A program made the translations under genes and the position numbers. A DNA stretch of 64,000 nucleotides, from the NCBI RefSeq assembly GCF_008807015.1, contig NZ_CP031700.1, positions 1,885,014-1,949,013 on the forward strand, in the 5' to 3' direction. Under the pieces are notes generated by a model. The model was not told the DNA's origin. It searched no databases and worked only from the letters and a program-made list of their open reading frames with translations. Position 1 is the first letter of the stretch. The number at the start of each line of letters is the position of its first letter. The stretch comes from Neisseria zalophi. GTDB taxonomy: Bacteria > Pseudomonadota > Gammaproteobacteria > Burkholderiales > Neisseriaceae. Positions 10,912 to 19,691 of this stretch are shown one piece after another.

Positions 10912-12189
10912 TTATTTGATTATTTCTTCTTTAATCACGTTTGGTGTATCCGGAGATACAATATCATCGGCTTGATCTTCTTCTATATCAATGCGTGATT
11001 TGAATATTTTTACCAACTCAGAAAAGGTAACGACTTTTTCTTGATCGGGATGAAATGTAAACACAGGCTTACCAAAGCGATTGAATTGCATCAATATTTC
11101 GATATTAACCGCTTTTTCCTCACCATTTGTCTGCAAATAAGAACGACGGGCAACCATACGGCCTTTACGATCTAAATACAGACTTTCAATCATAGGGCTG
11201 CCAAACATTTTTTCAAACAATTCAAAATCATTGCTTTCATTATCCGTATCTTTTTCTACTTTCTGCCCAAGTGCCATCGCAACAAACTTACGTACCTTTT
11301 GGTATCCCTCTTCAGTCGCCCCCTCTTCAAAATCTTCCTGTTGCATACGGGTAAGCTCACTATCGAAATCCCGATAAAGAGCGTTATTGAATATATTTAA
11401 GTTTTCACTATTCCATATAACATCAATGCGGTATTTGGCACCTGCCTGTTTACCAAACTCATCCACATCAACTAATTTATAAGCACTGGGCGGAATGGCT
11501 TTATATGCAGTATGGCTTGATTTAATAAATGCTTTAACAGTTGATCGCAGAGGTATCTCTTTTTTATCCATGTCTTTCCAGGCAAACTGGATACCATTCC
11601 CTGCTAACTTCTTAGTTAATTCTTTATTCTCTAAAAAAAGATCTAAAAACATCGGAATAGTAGCCGGCAAATCAACCGTTACCGTCATATTTTTTCCATC
11701 GAAGAGTACTGGCAATTGCATTTTGCTGTACTCGTTTTTATTATCGTTCACAATCTCAGAAATAAACTCCATTTTTTCGGTACGCAAATCTACAGCACCT
11801 TTCATATTGAACTGCACATTTTGAAAATATTGCGTCAATACGGGATGTTTCTGCGCAAAGTCTGCCGCTTTTTTACCAAGTCCCCCTTCTATCTTCACAT
11901 CAGATGCTTCCAGATCACTGAAAACGTCTGCAGTCTTTGCTTCAATTACCTGTTTGTTATGCTGGTTTTGATATTTTTGTTCTGCTGCAGCAGCAACTTC
12001 GGGAGCCAGCCCTTTATCTTTATCGCTCAAGAAAAAGCGTGCATGCCCTTCAAAATTATAGCTGTAATCTTTAGTGAGGCTTCGTTCTACCGAAATATTC
12101 ACCATTTCTTGCGGTGTTTTATTATTTAAATTACTACACGCACTCAAGCCCAAAATCGCTACAGTAACTGCTAATAAAGTTTTCTTCAT
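10912..12189 (-). CDS. Predicted lipoprotein of unknown function
   Basis: 425 residues. The N-terminus MKKTLLAVTVAILGLSAC is a lipoprotein signal with lipid attachment at Cys18, so the protein is membrane-anchored in the envelope. The rest is soluble, rich in charged residues, with no motif I recognise. I do not know the function. It is transcribed alone from a well-formed promoter (12238-12266), translated from an ATG preceded by AAAGGGTAAAAAAT, and separated from the LysR gene by a long palindrome. Confidence 0.75.
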   Translation of the reverse strand: MKKTLLAVTVAILGLSACSNLNNKTPQEMVNISVERSLTKDYSYNFEGHARFFLSDKDKGLAPEVAAAAEQKYQNQHNKQVIEAKTADVFSDLEASDVKIEGGLGKKAADFAQKHPVLTQYFQNVQFNMKGAVDLRTEKMEFISEIVNDNKNEYSKMQLPVLFDGKNMTVTVDLPATIPMFLDLFLENKELTKKLAGNGIQFAWKDMDKKEIPLRSTVKAFIKSSHTAYKAIPPSAYKLVDVDEFGKQAGAKYRIDVIWNSENLNIFNNALYRDFDSELTRMQQEDFEEGATEEGYQKVRKFVAMALGQKVEKDTDNESNDFELFEKMFGSPMIESLYLDRKGRMVARRSYLQTNGEEKAVNIEILMQFNRFGKPVFTFHPDQEKVVTFSELVKIFKSRIDIEEDQADDIVSPDTPNVIKEEIIK

Positions 12190-12237
12190 ATTTTTTACCC
12201 TTTATTAAATTGGTTTAATTTTTTCAAAGAAAAATTA

Positions 12238-12266
12238 ATTATGCATTAATTATAATTTTTTAGCAA
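12238..12266 (-). promoter_or_regulatory. Sigma-70-like promoter for the lipoprotein gene
   Basis: Read on the minus strand, TTGCTA (12266-12261) is followed after exactly 17 bases by CATAAT (12243-12238), about 50 bases before the lipoprotein ATG. The surrounding sequence is AT-rich. Confidence 0.55.
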
Positions 12267-12330
12267 AACTTCCTTATAATCCATAAAGTTATATATATTT
12301 TTTTATAAAACAATCAAAAAGGTTGATATC

Positions 12331-12377
12331 TTTACAAAACAACCCTTTAGCTGGCAGCTAAAGGGTTGTTTTGTAAA
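12331..12377. terminator. 47-bp perfect palindrome after the LysR gene
   Basis: Two 23-base arms (12331-12353 and 12355-12377) are perfect reverse complements around a single central G. On the minus strand it lies about 70 bases past the LysR stop and ends in AAA/TTT tracts, so it may be a terminator. Its length and near-absent loop are unusual for that role. Confidence 0.6.
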
Positions 12378-12446
12378 AACCTTGGCTTATTCGGTTTGTT
12401 GAAAGAAATTATTATTCCGGTTTAACTTCCTAAAAATATATTATAT

Positions 12447-13349
12447 TTATTTTATTGCTTCACCAACTGTCATCTGCCAAACATCCTGAACACACTCTGT
12501 TAATAAATTCAATACGGGATCAGAGTCAGACTCGTTTAAATAAATAAAATGTAAAGGTAATTTTTGCCGATATTCGTCTAAGATCACAATCGGTTTACCA
12601 TCAGCCCGCGCGGACTGGGCTTTTTGCTCCGGCACCATGGCAATACCGACTCTTTCACAAACCAAATCAATAATAGTCTGCGGATAATCACAAATAATCT
12701 GATGCTTAGGAGAAATCTTGTATTTGCGCCAAAATTGCTGCATATGCTTACGGCTACCAGATACACCGGACATTTCAATCCAAGCGTATTGCGCTAAGCT
12801 TTCGGGCAATTTGGCACGGATTGGCTGTTCATCATCAGCATGGCAAATTAACGAATAATGAATATCGCCCAGAAAAATACTCATCAGACTGCGCTGCACC
12901 ACCGGACCGAGAAAAAAACCGCCATGCAGTTTTCTATCTAACACCCGCTGCTCAATTTCACCACTCATACCATACTGAATATGCAATAAAATATCTGGAT
13001 TCTGCTCAAGAACACGAGCGGTTAAACGGGTAATTTTGTCAGGTGAAACCGGATGAATCAGGCCAATGTCGGCATGCGTAACATAATGCTCACCCAAGGT
13101 TTTAGCAAAACACTCCAGCTTATAGTGATGTTGGAGCAATATTTCAGCTTCAGGCAAGAAAACCTCTCCTGCCGAGGTCAATACCATACCGCTGGTGGTA
13201 CGTTTAAACAAAGTAACATCTAAGCGCTTTTCCAAAGCCTTGATTTGTGCCGATACGGCCGGTTGGGACAAATGCAGACGTTCTGCCGCCTGAGTAAGAT
13301 TGCCCATATAGGCAACTTCGGTAAATGTTTTCAGTTGCGTATAATCCAT
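12447..13349 (-). CDS. LysR-family transcriptional regulator
   Basis: 300 residues. The N-terminal winged helix (residues 3-60) contains the typical LTQAAERLHLSQPAVSAQIK recognition region and LTSAGE end; residues 90-290 form the periplasmic-binding-protein-like effector domain. It is divergent from the DUF485-actP pair, and LysR proteins commonly regulate divergent neighbours, so it may control acetate uptake; this is inference. The effector is unknown. Confidence 0.9.
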   Translation of the reverse strand: MDYTQLKTFTEVAYMGNLTQAAERLHLSQPAVSAQIKALEKRLDVTLFKRTTSGMVLTSAGEVFLPEAEILLQHHYKLECFAKTLGEHYVTHADIGLIHPVSPDKITRLTARVLEQNPDILLHIQYGMSGEIEQRVLDRKLHGGFFLGPVVQRSLMSIFLGDIHYSLICHADDEQPIRAKLPESLAQYAWIEMSGVSGSRKHMQQFWRKYKISPKHQIICDYPQTIIDLVCERVGIAMVPEQKAQSARADGKPIVILDEYRQKLPLHFIYLNESDSDPVLNLLTECVQDVWQMTVGEAIK

Positions 13350-13658
13350 TGATATTTTCTCTACTCAATTTTTATTACCATGTAGCTTTATTACTATATA
13401 AATAACTTCCACAGGCCATAGCCAAAAGCCTGAAGCAACCTGTATCCATTATCTTTTTATCTTTAATTTTTAACATATTTACAGCTTTTTAGAAAGCTTA
13501 TTTTTCAAAATAAATTTATTTAAAAATCAATAATTTTATATCTCACCATAAGAAAAACAGATGGTATCCATCAAAAAATAAAATTAGCCATTGCAACTTT
13601 TTTTAATTTAAATCGTCTTCGATTAGACCTTAAAGGTTTTGTAAAGGAGAAGAAAAAA
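13350..13658. other. AT-rich divergent intergenic region between the LysR gene and DUF485-actP
   Basis: These 309 bases hold no gene. GATGGTATCCATC at about 13560-13572 is a short inverted repeat, and AAACCTTTAAGGT-like dyad sequence lies at about 13627-13640, just before the ribosome site AAAGGAGAAG of the DUF485 gene. Either could be an operator. No clear promoter hexamers can be singled out in the AT-rich background. Confidence 0.4.
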
Positions 13659-13973
13659 ATGGATAAGCAAACAGCACAAAAAGTGCTTCAACATCCAAAA
13701 TTCAAACAAATGGCCAAATTAAAAGCCATAATCGGCTGGAGTTTTTCCGCCATTATTTTCACCATGTATGTCATTTACATTTGGCTGATCGGAACACAAC
13801 CCGAACTATTCGGCCAACCTGTATCCGAAGGCAGTATCACTACTTGGGGTATTTATGCCGGCATATTTGTTATCGTGCTTTCATTCATCACTACCGGGAT
13901 TTATGTCAGCATTGCTAACGGTAAGTTTGAATCGATGACCCGTGATGTTGTACGTGAAGTTCAGGGAGAGTAA
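13659..13973 (+). CDS. DUF485 inner-membrane protein, partner of the acetate symporter
   Basis: 104 residues with two hydrophobic helices near residues 25-46 and 66-88. This is the DUF485 (YjcH-like) family, which is regularly encoded just before actP; its biochemical role is not established. A strong ribosome site AAAGGAGAAG precedes the ATG. The stop is two bases before the actP ATG, so the two genes are translationally linked. Confidence 0.88.
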   Translation: MDKQTAQKVLQHPKFKQMAKLKAIIGWSFSAIIFTMYVIYIWLIGTQPELFGQPVSEGSITTWGIYAGIFVIVLSFITTGIYVSIANGKFESMTRDVVREVQGE

Positions 13974-13975
13974 GC

Positions 13976-15655
13976 ATGAATCAAAAATTATTCATAACCG
14001 TTTTAACCTTTCTGGCTTCAAGCAGCGTTTGGGCCGACGCTTTTACCGGCGAAGTGGAAAAACAACCACTAAATATTGCTGCGATTATTATGTTTTTGAT
14101 TTTTGTCGGCGGCACATTATTCATTACCAAATGGGCGGCCAAACAAAATAAATCAACCAAAGACTTCTATACCGCCGGCGGTGGCATTTCCGGTTTCCAA
14201 AACGGATTGGCGATTGCCGGTGACTATATGTCTGCCGCATCATTCTTGGGTATTTCCGCTATGGTATACACCACCGGTTACGACGGCTTGATCTACTCTA
14301 CCGGTTTCTTGGTGGGCTGGCCGATTGTATTGTTCCTGATTGCAGAACGTCTGCGCAACCTCGGTAAATTTACCTTTTCCGATGTGGTTGCCTACCGCTT
14401 AAAACAAGGCCCGGTACGCGTATTTGCAGCCAGCGGTTCGCTCTTGGTGGTGATTTTGTATCTGATTGCCCAAGTTGTTGGTGCAGGTAAACTGATTCAG
14501 CTGCTGTTTGGCATGAACTACACCTCAGCCGTGATTATCGTCGGTGTATTGATGGTCGCTTATGTATTATTCGGCGGTATGCTGGCTACTACATGGGTTC
14601 AAATTATTAAAGCGGTTCTGCTGCTTTCCGGTGCTACTTTTATGGCCTTTATGATTATCAAAGCCAGTGGTTTCAGTTTTGAAAATATGTTCCAAAAAGC
14701 CACTGAAATCCACGATAACGGAAGTGCCATTATGGCGCCGGGGGGATTGGTCTCCAACCCAGTTGACGCACTGTCTCTAGGCTTGGCATTAATGTTCGGT
14801 ACCGCCGGTTTACCCCATATTCTGATGCGTTTCTTTACCGTACCCGATGCCAAAGAAGCACGTAAATCCGTTTTTGTAGCCACCGGCTTTATCGGTTATT
14901 TCTATCTATTAACTTTCATTATCGGTTTCGGTGCGATTATTTTTGTGACCAAAGACAATCCGCAATTCTTCACTAATATGGTTAGAGATGGTAAATCCGT
15001 TGTTGAAATGATTGGCGGCAGCAATATGGCAGCCATTCACTTATCCGGTGCATTGGGCGGCAACCTATTCTTAGGCTTTATTTCAGCCGTTGCCTTCGCC
15101 ACCATTTTGGCGGTGGTTGCCGGTTTGACACTTTCCGGTGCATCAGCCGTAAGCCACGACTTGTATTCTTCCGTTATCCGTCAGGGTAAAGCCACTCAAG
15201 AAGAAGAAATGCGTGTATCCCGTATGGCCACCGTAGCATTAGGTGTTCTGGCCATCATTTTGGGTATTGCCTTTGAAAGACAAAACGTAGCGTTTATGGT
15301 GGGCTTGGCATTTGCACTGGCCGCTTCTGCCAACTTCCCGATTCTTGCCCTGTCAATGTTCTGGAAAGGTCTGACCACGCGTGGTGCGGTTCTCGGCGGT
15401 TTCTTAGGTTTGATTCTGGCTGCCGTACTGATTGTGCTTGGCCCGACCGTTTGGGTGTCTGTATTGCATCATGAAGAAGCCATCTTCCCATACAGAAACC
15501 CCGCACTGTTCTCGATTCCGCTGGCCTTTATCGCTGCCTGGTTCTTCTCGGTAACCGATAAATCCAAACAAGCCGAACTGGACAAAGCAGGTTTCGAAGC
15601 ACAATATGTACGTTCTATGACCGGTATCGGTGCATCCGATGCCAGCGACCACTAA
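13976..15655 (+). CDS. actP: Cation/acetate symporter ActP
   Basis: 559 residues, a sodium:solute symporter (SSS) family member that imports acetate and other short carboxylates. It has a cleavable-looking signal (residues 1-22, ending SSVWADA), as in E. coli ActP, then about 13 membrane helices. Visible family stretches include [20 protein letters not shown] near residue 61 and [20 protein letters not shown] near 83. It forms an operon with the DUF485 gene and ends at an inverted uptake-sequence terminator. AckA, encoded at 26.8 kb, can phosphorylate the imported acetate. Confidence 0.94.
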   Translation: MNQKLFITVLTFLASSSVWADAFTGEVEKQPLNIAAIIMFLIFVGGTLFITKWAAKQNKSTKDFYTAGGGISGFQNGLAIAGDYMSAASFLGISAMVYTTGYDGLIYSTGFLVGWPIVLFLIAERLRNLGKFTFSDVVAYRLKQGPVRVFAASGSLLVVILYLIAQVVGAGKLIQLLFGMNYTSAVIIVGVLMVAYVLFGGMLATTWVQIIKAVLLLSGATFMAFMIIKASGFSFENMFQKATEIHDNGSAIMAPGGLVSNPVDALSLGLALMFGTAGLPHILMRFFTVPDAKEARKSVFVATGFIGYFYLLTFIIGFGAIIFVTKDNPQFFTNMVRDGKSVVEMIGGSNMAAIHLSGALGGNLFLGFISAVAFATILAVVAGLTLSGASAVSHDLYSSVIRQGKATQEEEMRVSRMATVALGVLAIILGIAFERQNVAFMVGLAFALAASANFPILALSMFWKGLTTRGAVLGGFLGLILAAVLIVLGPTVWVSVLHHEEAIFPYRNPALFSIPLAFIAAWFFSVTDKSKQAELDKAGFEAQYVRSMTGIGASDASDH

Positions 15656-15675
15656 ACGTTAATATTTGAATCATC

Positions 15676-15706
15676 AGGCCGTCTGAAAACCATTTTCAGA
15701 CGGCCT
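15676..15706. terminator. Inverted uptake-sequence pair after actP
   Basis: AGGCCGTCTGAAAA (15676-15689) pairs perfectly with 15693-15706 across a 3-nt loop, about 20 bases after the actP stop. Confidence 0.85.
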
Positions 15707-15758
15707 TAATTTTGGGTACAATGCCGGATAAATCCTACCCTTGAAACAAGGAATTTTT

Positions 15759-16118
15759 ATGTATTTTGTAGACCGCACTGCCGTCGTGCTAAAGCCGACC
15801 GCCCAATTTTTAGCTTGGCTGAAAAGTACCGATGACGACATGCCCGACTTAACACTCGAACAGTTGCGTACCAATTGTTCGGTTTTTCTGGTTCCCCAAT
15901 TTGACGAACCGGAAGCCGTTGTCACCTATTTCGACGACCGCTACCGTGAAATTTTCGAGGCCGAAATCGCTGGTTGGGACATTCCCAAAAAACAATGGCC
16001 GCAAGATATGAGCTTGAAAGCATTTTGGGAATATTTTGAAATCGAAATCCACGATATGGTATTGGATATGGAAGAAGCCGATATGGTTATCAGCCCCGTA
16101 TTCGATAATATGATGTAA
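15759..16118 (+). CDS. Conserved small acidic protein of unknown function
   Basis: 119 residues, strongly acidic, with no signal or membrane segment and many Asp/Glu and aromatic residues, especially in the C-terminal half (EIEIHDMVLDMEEADMV). I do not recognise a named family. The ATG at 15759 has AAGGAA six to ten bases upstream, so I prefer it over the upstream TTG at 15741. The next gene begins two bases after its stop, so the two are probably co-transcribed. Confidence 0.75.
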   Translation: MYFVDRTAVVLKPTAQFLAWLKSTDDDMPDLTLEQLRTNCSVFLVPQFDEPEAVVTYFDDRYREIFEAEIAGWDIPKKQWPQDMSLKAFWEYFEIEIHDMVLDMEEADMVISPVFDNMM

Positions 16119-16120
16119 CC

Positions 16121-16558
16121 ATGCAGGCTTTTCAGACGGCCTTTAAACCATCGCGCACTGCCCTTATCATCACAGCCGTATTGCATCTTTGGGCATTATT
16201 AACCTGCATTTTTGCGTTTTACGGCTGGATGCAGATTGCCGGCTTGGTTTTATTATCGGCCAGTCTGATATGGGCATGGCGGAAACAAACCCTGAAACAA
16301 CCTGAAGCCATACACCAAATTGCCGTTAGCAGACTCGGACAAGCAGCCGTATTTATCGGCGAAGAACAAATTGCTTTTGATGCTGTTCTTTGCGATAGCA
16401 GTCTGATTTCCCGTTATGCCTTATTTTTAAAATGGCACTTAGGCGACCGTATACTTTGGCAATTTATCCTGCCCGACATGATCGATAAAGAAAGCTACCG
16501 CCGCCTGCTGGTGTGGGCACGTTGGGGGCAACCGTTATCTACTAGGCCGTCTGAATAA
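16121..16558 (+). CDS. YgfX-like small inner-membrane protein
   Basis: 145 residues with two adjacent hydrophobic helices (about residues 14-32 and 36-54) followed by a soluble domain ending in a WQFILPDMIDKESYRRLLVW stretch. This arrangement and the tail resemble YgfX (CptA-like), the membrane partner of SdhE in enterobacteria, but no sdhE is adjacent. Two uptake sequences fall inside the reading frame: one at about 16130-16141 in the first codons and one at about 16543-16554 encoding the last residues RPSE. The function here is unproven. Confidence 0.65.
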   Translation: MQAFQTAFKPSRTALIITAVLHLWALLTCIFAFYGWMQIAGLVLLSASLIWAWRKQTLKQPEAIHQIAVSRLGQAAVFIGEEQIAFDAVLCDSSLISRYALFLKWHLGDRILWQFILPDMIDKESYRRLLVWARWGQPLSTRPSE

Positions 16559-16633
16559 AATACTATCAATCAGCACTTTAAAAAAACTACAACCGCCCCT
16601 ATCTGCCCACCGCTTCCAACAGACACCATCATT

Positions 16634-17923
16634 ATGAAAACACTCAACGACTGGCTTTCACATCTTGAAACCGCACACAGCAACGGCTTAATCGATATGG
16701 GTTTATCCCGTGTCGGCGAAGTTAAAAACAAAATGAACCTTCAGCCGCAATGCCCTGTAATTGCCGTAGCCGGCACCAATGGCAAAGGCTCTGTTTGTGC
16801 GTTTCTATCGCAGATTTACCATCAGGCCGGTTTTAAAGTCGGCACGTTAACCAGCCCGCATTTATTAAAATTCAACGAACGCATCGCCATCAATACCGAA
16901 CCCGTTTCCGATGAAGCCATCACTGCCTCATTCGAACGAATCGAAGCGGCACGCGGCGATATTTCGCTGACTTATTTCGAATTCAACACCCTTGCCGCCG
17001 TTGATATTTTTATGCGCGAACAAGTCGACCTGATGATTCTCGAAGTTGGCTTGGGCGGTCGTTTGGATGCGGTGAATATTTTTGATGCCGATTGTGCCAT
17101 CGTTACCAGTATCGATTTGGACCACCAATCCTTTTTAGGCAATACCATAGAAGAAGTTGCCTATGAAAAAGCCGGTATTTTCCGTGCAGGCAAACCTGCC
17201 ATCTGCGGTCAAAATCCGCCACCCGAATCATTACGCCGCCATGCCGAAGAAACAGGCGCCGTTTTACTCGTCGGCAAACGTGATTTCAGCTTCACCCGAT
17301 TAGAACAACAGCAATGGTCGTTCCGCTTTCATCCGCAAGCGACTGATGAACTATTTTCAGACGGCCTCACACGCAACCGCAACGCCCTACCGATTCCCGC
17401 CCTGCGCGGTGCCTATCAACTCGGTAATGCCGCCTGTGCCTTAGCCGCTATCGAATGCTTGAACGACAAACTGCCCATCGATATCGGTTCCATCAAACGC
17501 GGGCTACTGCTCACCAGCAATCCCGGCCGTTTTCAAGTATTGCCCGGGCGACCTTTAGTCATTCTTGATGTCGGCCACAATCCTCATGCAGCCAAAGCAT
17601 TAAAACAAGGCTTAATTACTCTGCCTTTCGCCGCAAAACGTACAGCTGTTTTCAGCATGTTGGCCGACAAAGATATCGATAGCGTATTAGACATTGTTAA
17701 AGACCAATTCGACCAATGGTATATTGCTCCCCTAAATCTGCCGCGCGGCATGAATAATAATCAACTGGAACAAAAACTATCGGCACACGGTATCGAAAAT
17801 GTGACGACTTTTGACAATATTCAAAATGCTTACCAAGCCGCTTTGGCGGCATCTTCTGAAAATGATAGAATTACCGTTTTCGGTTCATTCCATACCGTTG
17901 CCGAAGTGATGGCAACGCTGTAA
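16634..17923 (+). CDS. folC: Bifunctional dihydrofolate synthase / folylpolyglutamate synthase
   Basis: 429 residues. It adds glutamate to dihydropteroate and to folates, an ATP-dependent step of folate synthesis in the cytosol. The P-loop AVAGTNGKGSVCAFL is near residue 44, the LTSPHLLKFNERI motif near 75, and the Mur-ligase-like C-terminal domain carries DVGHNPHAAKAL near 313. An uptake sequence in the coding region (about 17354-17365) encodes SDGL. First gene of the folC-SPOR-cvpA-purF run. Confidence 0.95.
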   Translation: MKTLNDWLSHLETAHSNGLIDMGLSRVGEVKNKMNLQPQCPVIAVAGTNGKGSVCAFLSQIYHQAGFKVGTLTSPHLLKFNERIAINTEPVSDEAITASFERIEAARGDISLTYFEFNTLAAVDIFMREQVDLMILEVGLGGRLDAVNIFDADCAIVTSIDLDHQSFLGNTIEEVAYEKAGIFRAGKPAICGQNPPPESLRRHAEETGAVLLVGKRDFSFTRLEQQQWSFRFHPQATDELFSDGLTRNRNALPIPALRGAYQLGNAACALAAIECLNDKLPIDIGSIKRGLLLTSNPGRFQVLPGRPLVILDVGHNPHAAKALKQGLITLPFAAKRTAVFSMLADKDIDSVLDIVKDQFDQWYIAPLNLPRGMNNNQLEQKLSAHGIENVTTFDNIQNAYQAALAASSENDRITVFGSFHTVAEVMATL

Positions 17924-17941
17924 TAAGGCTTTCAATTTAAT

Positions 17942-19177
17942 ATGGCAAACCACCGCAACCGCTTTCAAAGTTTAAGCGAATACGAACAATTAAAACGTAA
18001 AAACCGCCGCAGGCTCGTTGGTGCCTCCGTCTTGGTGATATGTGCAGGCTTTCTGCTGGCCAAAGTATTAAACCAAAGCAGCGATAATACCGCCGCAGAA
18101 ACCATCAGTATCCATAAAGCGGACGGTTCCGTTCAGACGGCCTCATCACCCGAAACACAACAAATTGCTATTACCAACCGTGCCGCATCTGCCGACGACG
18201 CATCCGATTTATCCCCCGCCGCTGTTTTAGAACCTGCACCGGAAGATACCCAAAGCATCGAATTGGATAACCCGCTCCTTAACCCGACCCCGGCACCTAA
18301 ACCATTAAAAAACGAAACCGTATCTGCTTTAGAAACCAAGCCCGCATCGGCAATCGACACCAGCGCTTCCCATGAAAAAGACAGTATTGTAAAAGCAGCA
18401 AAACCCATTCCGAGAACCGATTCCACTGCGTCTGAAACACGTCAAACCGAAACAAAAACAGCAGTAAAAAAAGCAGATACTCCCCCACCTGAAGAAACCG
18501 TCCCGCCGCCTGTTGTCGTCATCAACAATAAAGTCGAACCCGAATCTGAAGCCGAACGCAAAGCCGCCGCACAAAAAGCACAACAGGAAAAGGCAGAAAA
18601 CGAACGTTTGAAACAACAGGCCATACAACGCCAACAAGCAGAAAAACAAAAAGCCGAACAATTATTGCAAAAGCAACAAGTACAAAAAGTCGAAGCCGAA
18701 AAAGAACGGCAAGCGACAGAAGCTAAAAAACAGGCTGAAAAACGTCAGGCCGAACAAAAAGCGCAGCGATTAAAAGCTGAAAAACAGGCGAAAGAAAAAG
18801 CAGCCGCACAAAAACGTGAAGCAGAAGCGGCACGCAAAAAACAAGAGGCAGCTAACCGGAAAGCAGCTGAAGATGCCTTAAATAATAAATCGGCTGGTAT
18901 TGCCGATAAAGTTGATCCACAGTCTATTTTAGAAGCCAAACCTTCAACCAAAGCCAGTATTCAACTAGGAGCGTACAGTAGCCGTCAGCAAGCCCAGCAA
19001 ATGCAGCAAAAACTGGCTGATGAAGGTATCAGCACCCATATCAGTGAAGCCGATACGGGTAAAGGTAAAACTTTCCGTGTCCGTACCGGCAGTTACCCTT
19101 CCAGAGAAGCAGCAGATAAAGCCTTAGATAATATCCATAAAAAAGGCCTTGACGGCATTATTATCGGACAACCCTAA
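17942..19177 (+). CDS. SPOR-domain protein, single-pass membrane, septal peptidoglycan binding
   Basis: 411 residues. A cytosolic N-terminus is followed by one membrane helix (about residues 24-40), a proline/alanine-rich stretch, a long Lys/Gln/Ala/Glu-rich segment (about 195-315) likely to be an extended coiled coil, and a C-terminal SPOR domain (about 335-410) starting at SIQLGAYSSRQQAQQ. SPOR domains bind denuded peptidoglycan at the division septum. The position between folC and cvpA matches the gonococcal Tpc (tetrapac) locus linked to cell separation and competence, but orthology is from memory and not certain. Contains an in-frame uptake sequence at about 18132. Confidence 0.85.
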   Translation: MANHRNRFQSLSEYEQLKRKNRRRLVGASVLVICAGFLLAKVLNQSSDNTAAETISIHKADGSVQTASSPETQQIAITNRAASADDASDLSPAAVLEPAPEDTQSIELDNPLLNPTPAPKPLKNETVSALETKPASAIDTSASHEKDSIVKAAKPIPRTDSTASETRQTETKTAVKKADTPPPEETVPPPVVVINNKVEPESEAERKAAAQKAQQEKAENERLKQQAIQRQQAEKQKAEQLLQKQQVQKVEAEKERQATEAKKQAEKRQAEQKAQRLKAEKQAKEKAAAQKREAEAARKKQEAANRKAAEDALNNKSAGIADKVDPQSILEAKPSTKASIQLGAYSSRQQAQQMQQKLADEGISTHISEADTGKGKTFRVRTGSYPSREAADKALDNIHKKGLDGIIIGQP

Positions 19178-19674
19178 TGGCCATGTTTGATATTTTGGCT
19201 TTCGGCCTCATTTTGATATCGGCCATCATTTCCATGATGCGCGGAATGATTGCCGAAATCACCTCGTTACTGATTTGGATTGTGGCATTTATTGTTGCCA
19301 AACTTTATGCCGCACCTTTTTCGGAAATGGCCTTTTCAACCGTCGAACCACAGGCATTTGGTGTCGCCATCGCTTTTATCGTTCTTTTTATTGCAGCATG
19401 GCTGGTACAACATTTATTACGTTCGCTGCTCACTTCGGCTGTTAAAGCAGTCGGACTGGGCGGCATTAACCGTTTGCTCGGCGGTGTCGTCGGGGCGCTG
19501 AAAGGTATTATATTGGTTACCTTGGCCGTTATTGTTTGCTTATTTACCGATCTTCCCCAAAGCGAAGGTTGGCAACAATCTTTTAGCGCAGTTTATTTTG
19601 AAGCATTGGCCAGAGTGGCCGTTCCCTATTTATCGTCTGTACTCACGGACCAAATACACTATCCAACCCCTTAA
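19177..19674 (+). CDS. cvpA: CvpA family inner-membrane protein
   Basis: 165 residues with four hydrophobic helices and the family's GGINRLLGGVVGALKGIILV stretch near residue 90. CvpA is needed for colicin V production in E. coli and for envelope robustness; its molecular function is unknown. The start ATG shares one base with the stop of the SPOR gene (TAATG), and purF follows after 17 bases, as in E. coli, so it belongs to the same operon. Confidence 0.92.
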   Translation: MAMFDILAFGLILISAIISMMRGMIAEITSLLIWIVAFIVAKLYAAPFSEMAFSTVEPQAFGVAIAFIVLFIAAWLVQHLLRSLLTSAVKAVGLGGINRLLGGVVGALKGIILVTLAVIVCLFTDLPQSEGWQQSFSAVYFEALARVAVPYLSSVLTDQIHYPTP

Positions 19675-19691
19675 ATCCCGGAGAATAAATA

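Noticed and set aside
18133-18951. Several antisense open frames across the SPOR gene
   Set aside because: They arise from the biased Lys/Ala/Gln-rich coding sequence of the SPOR protein.
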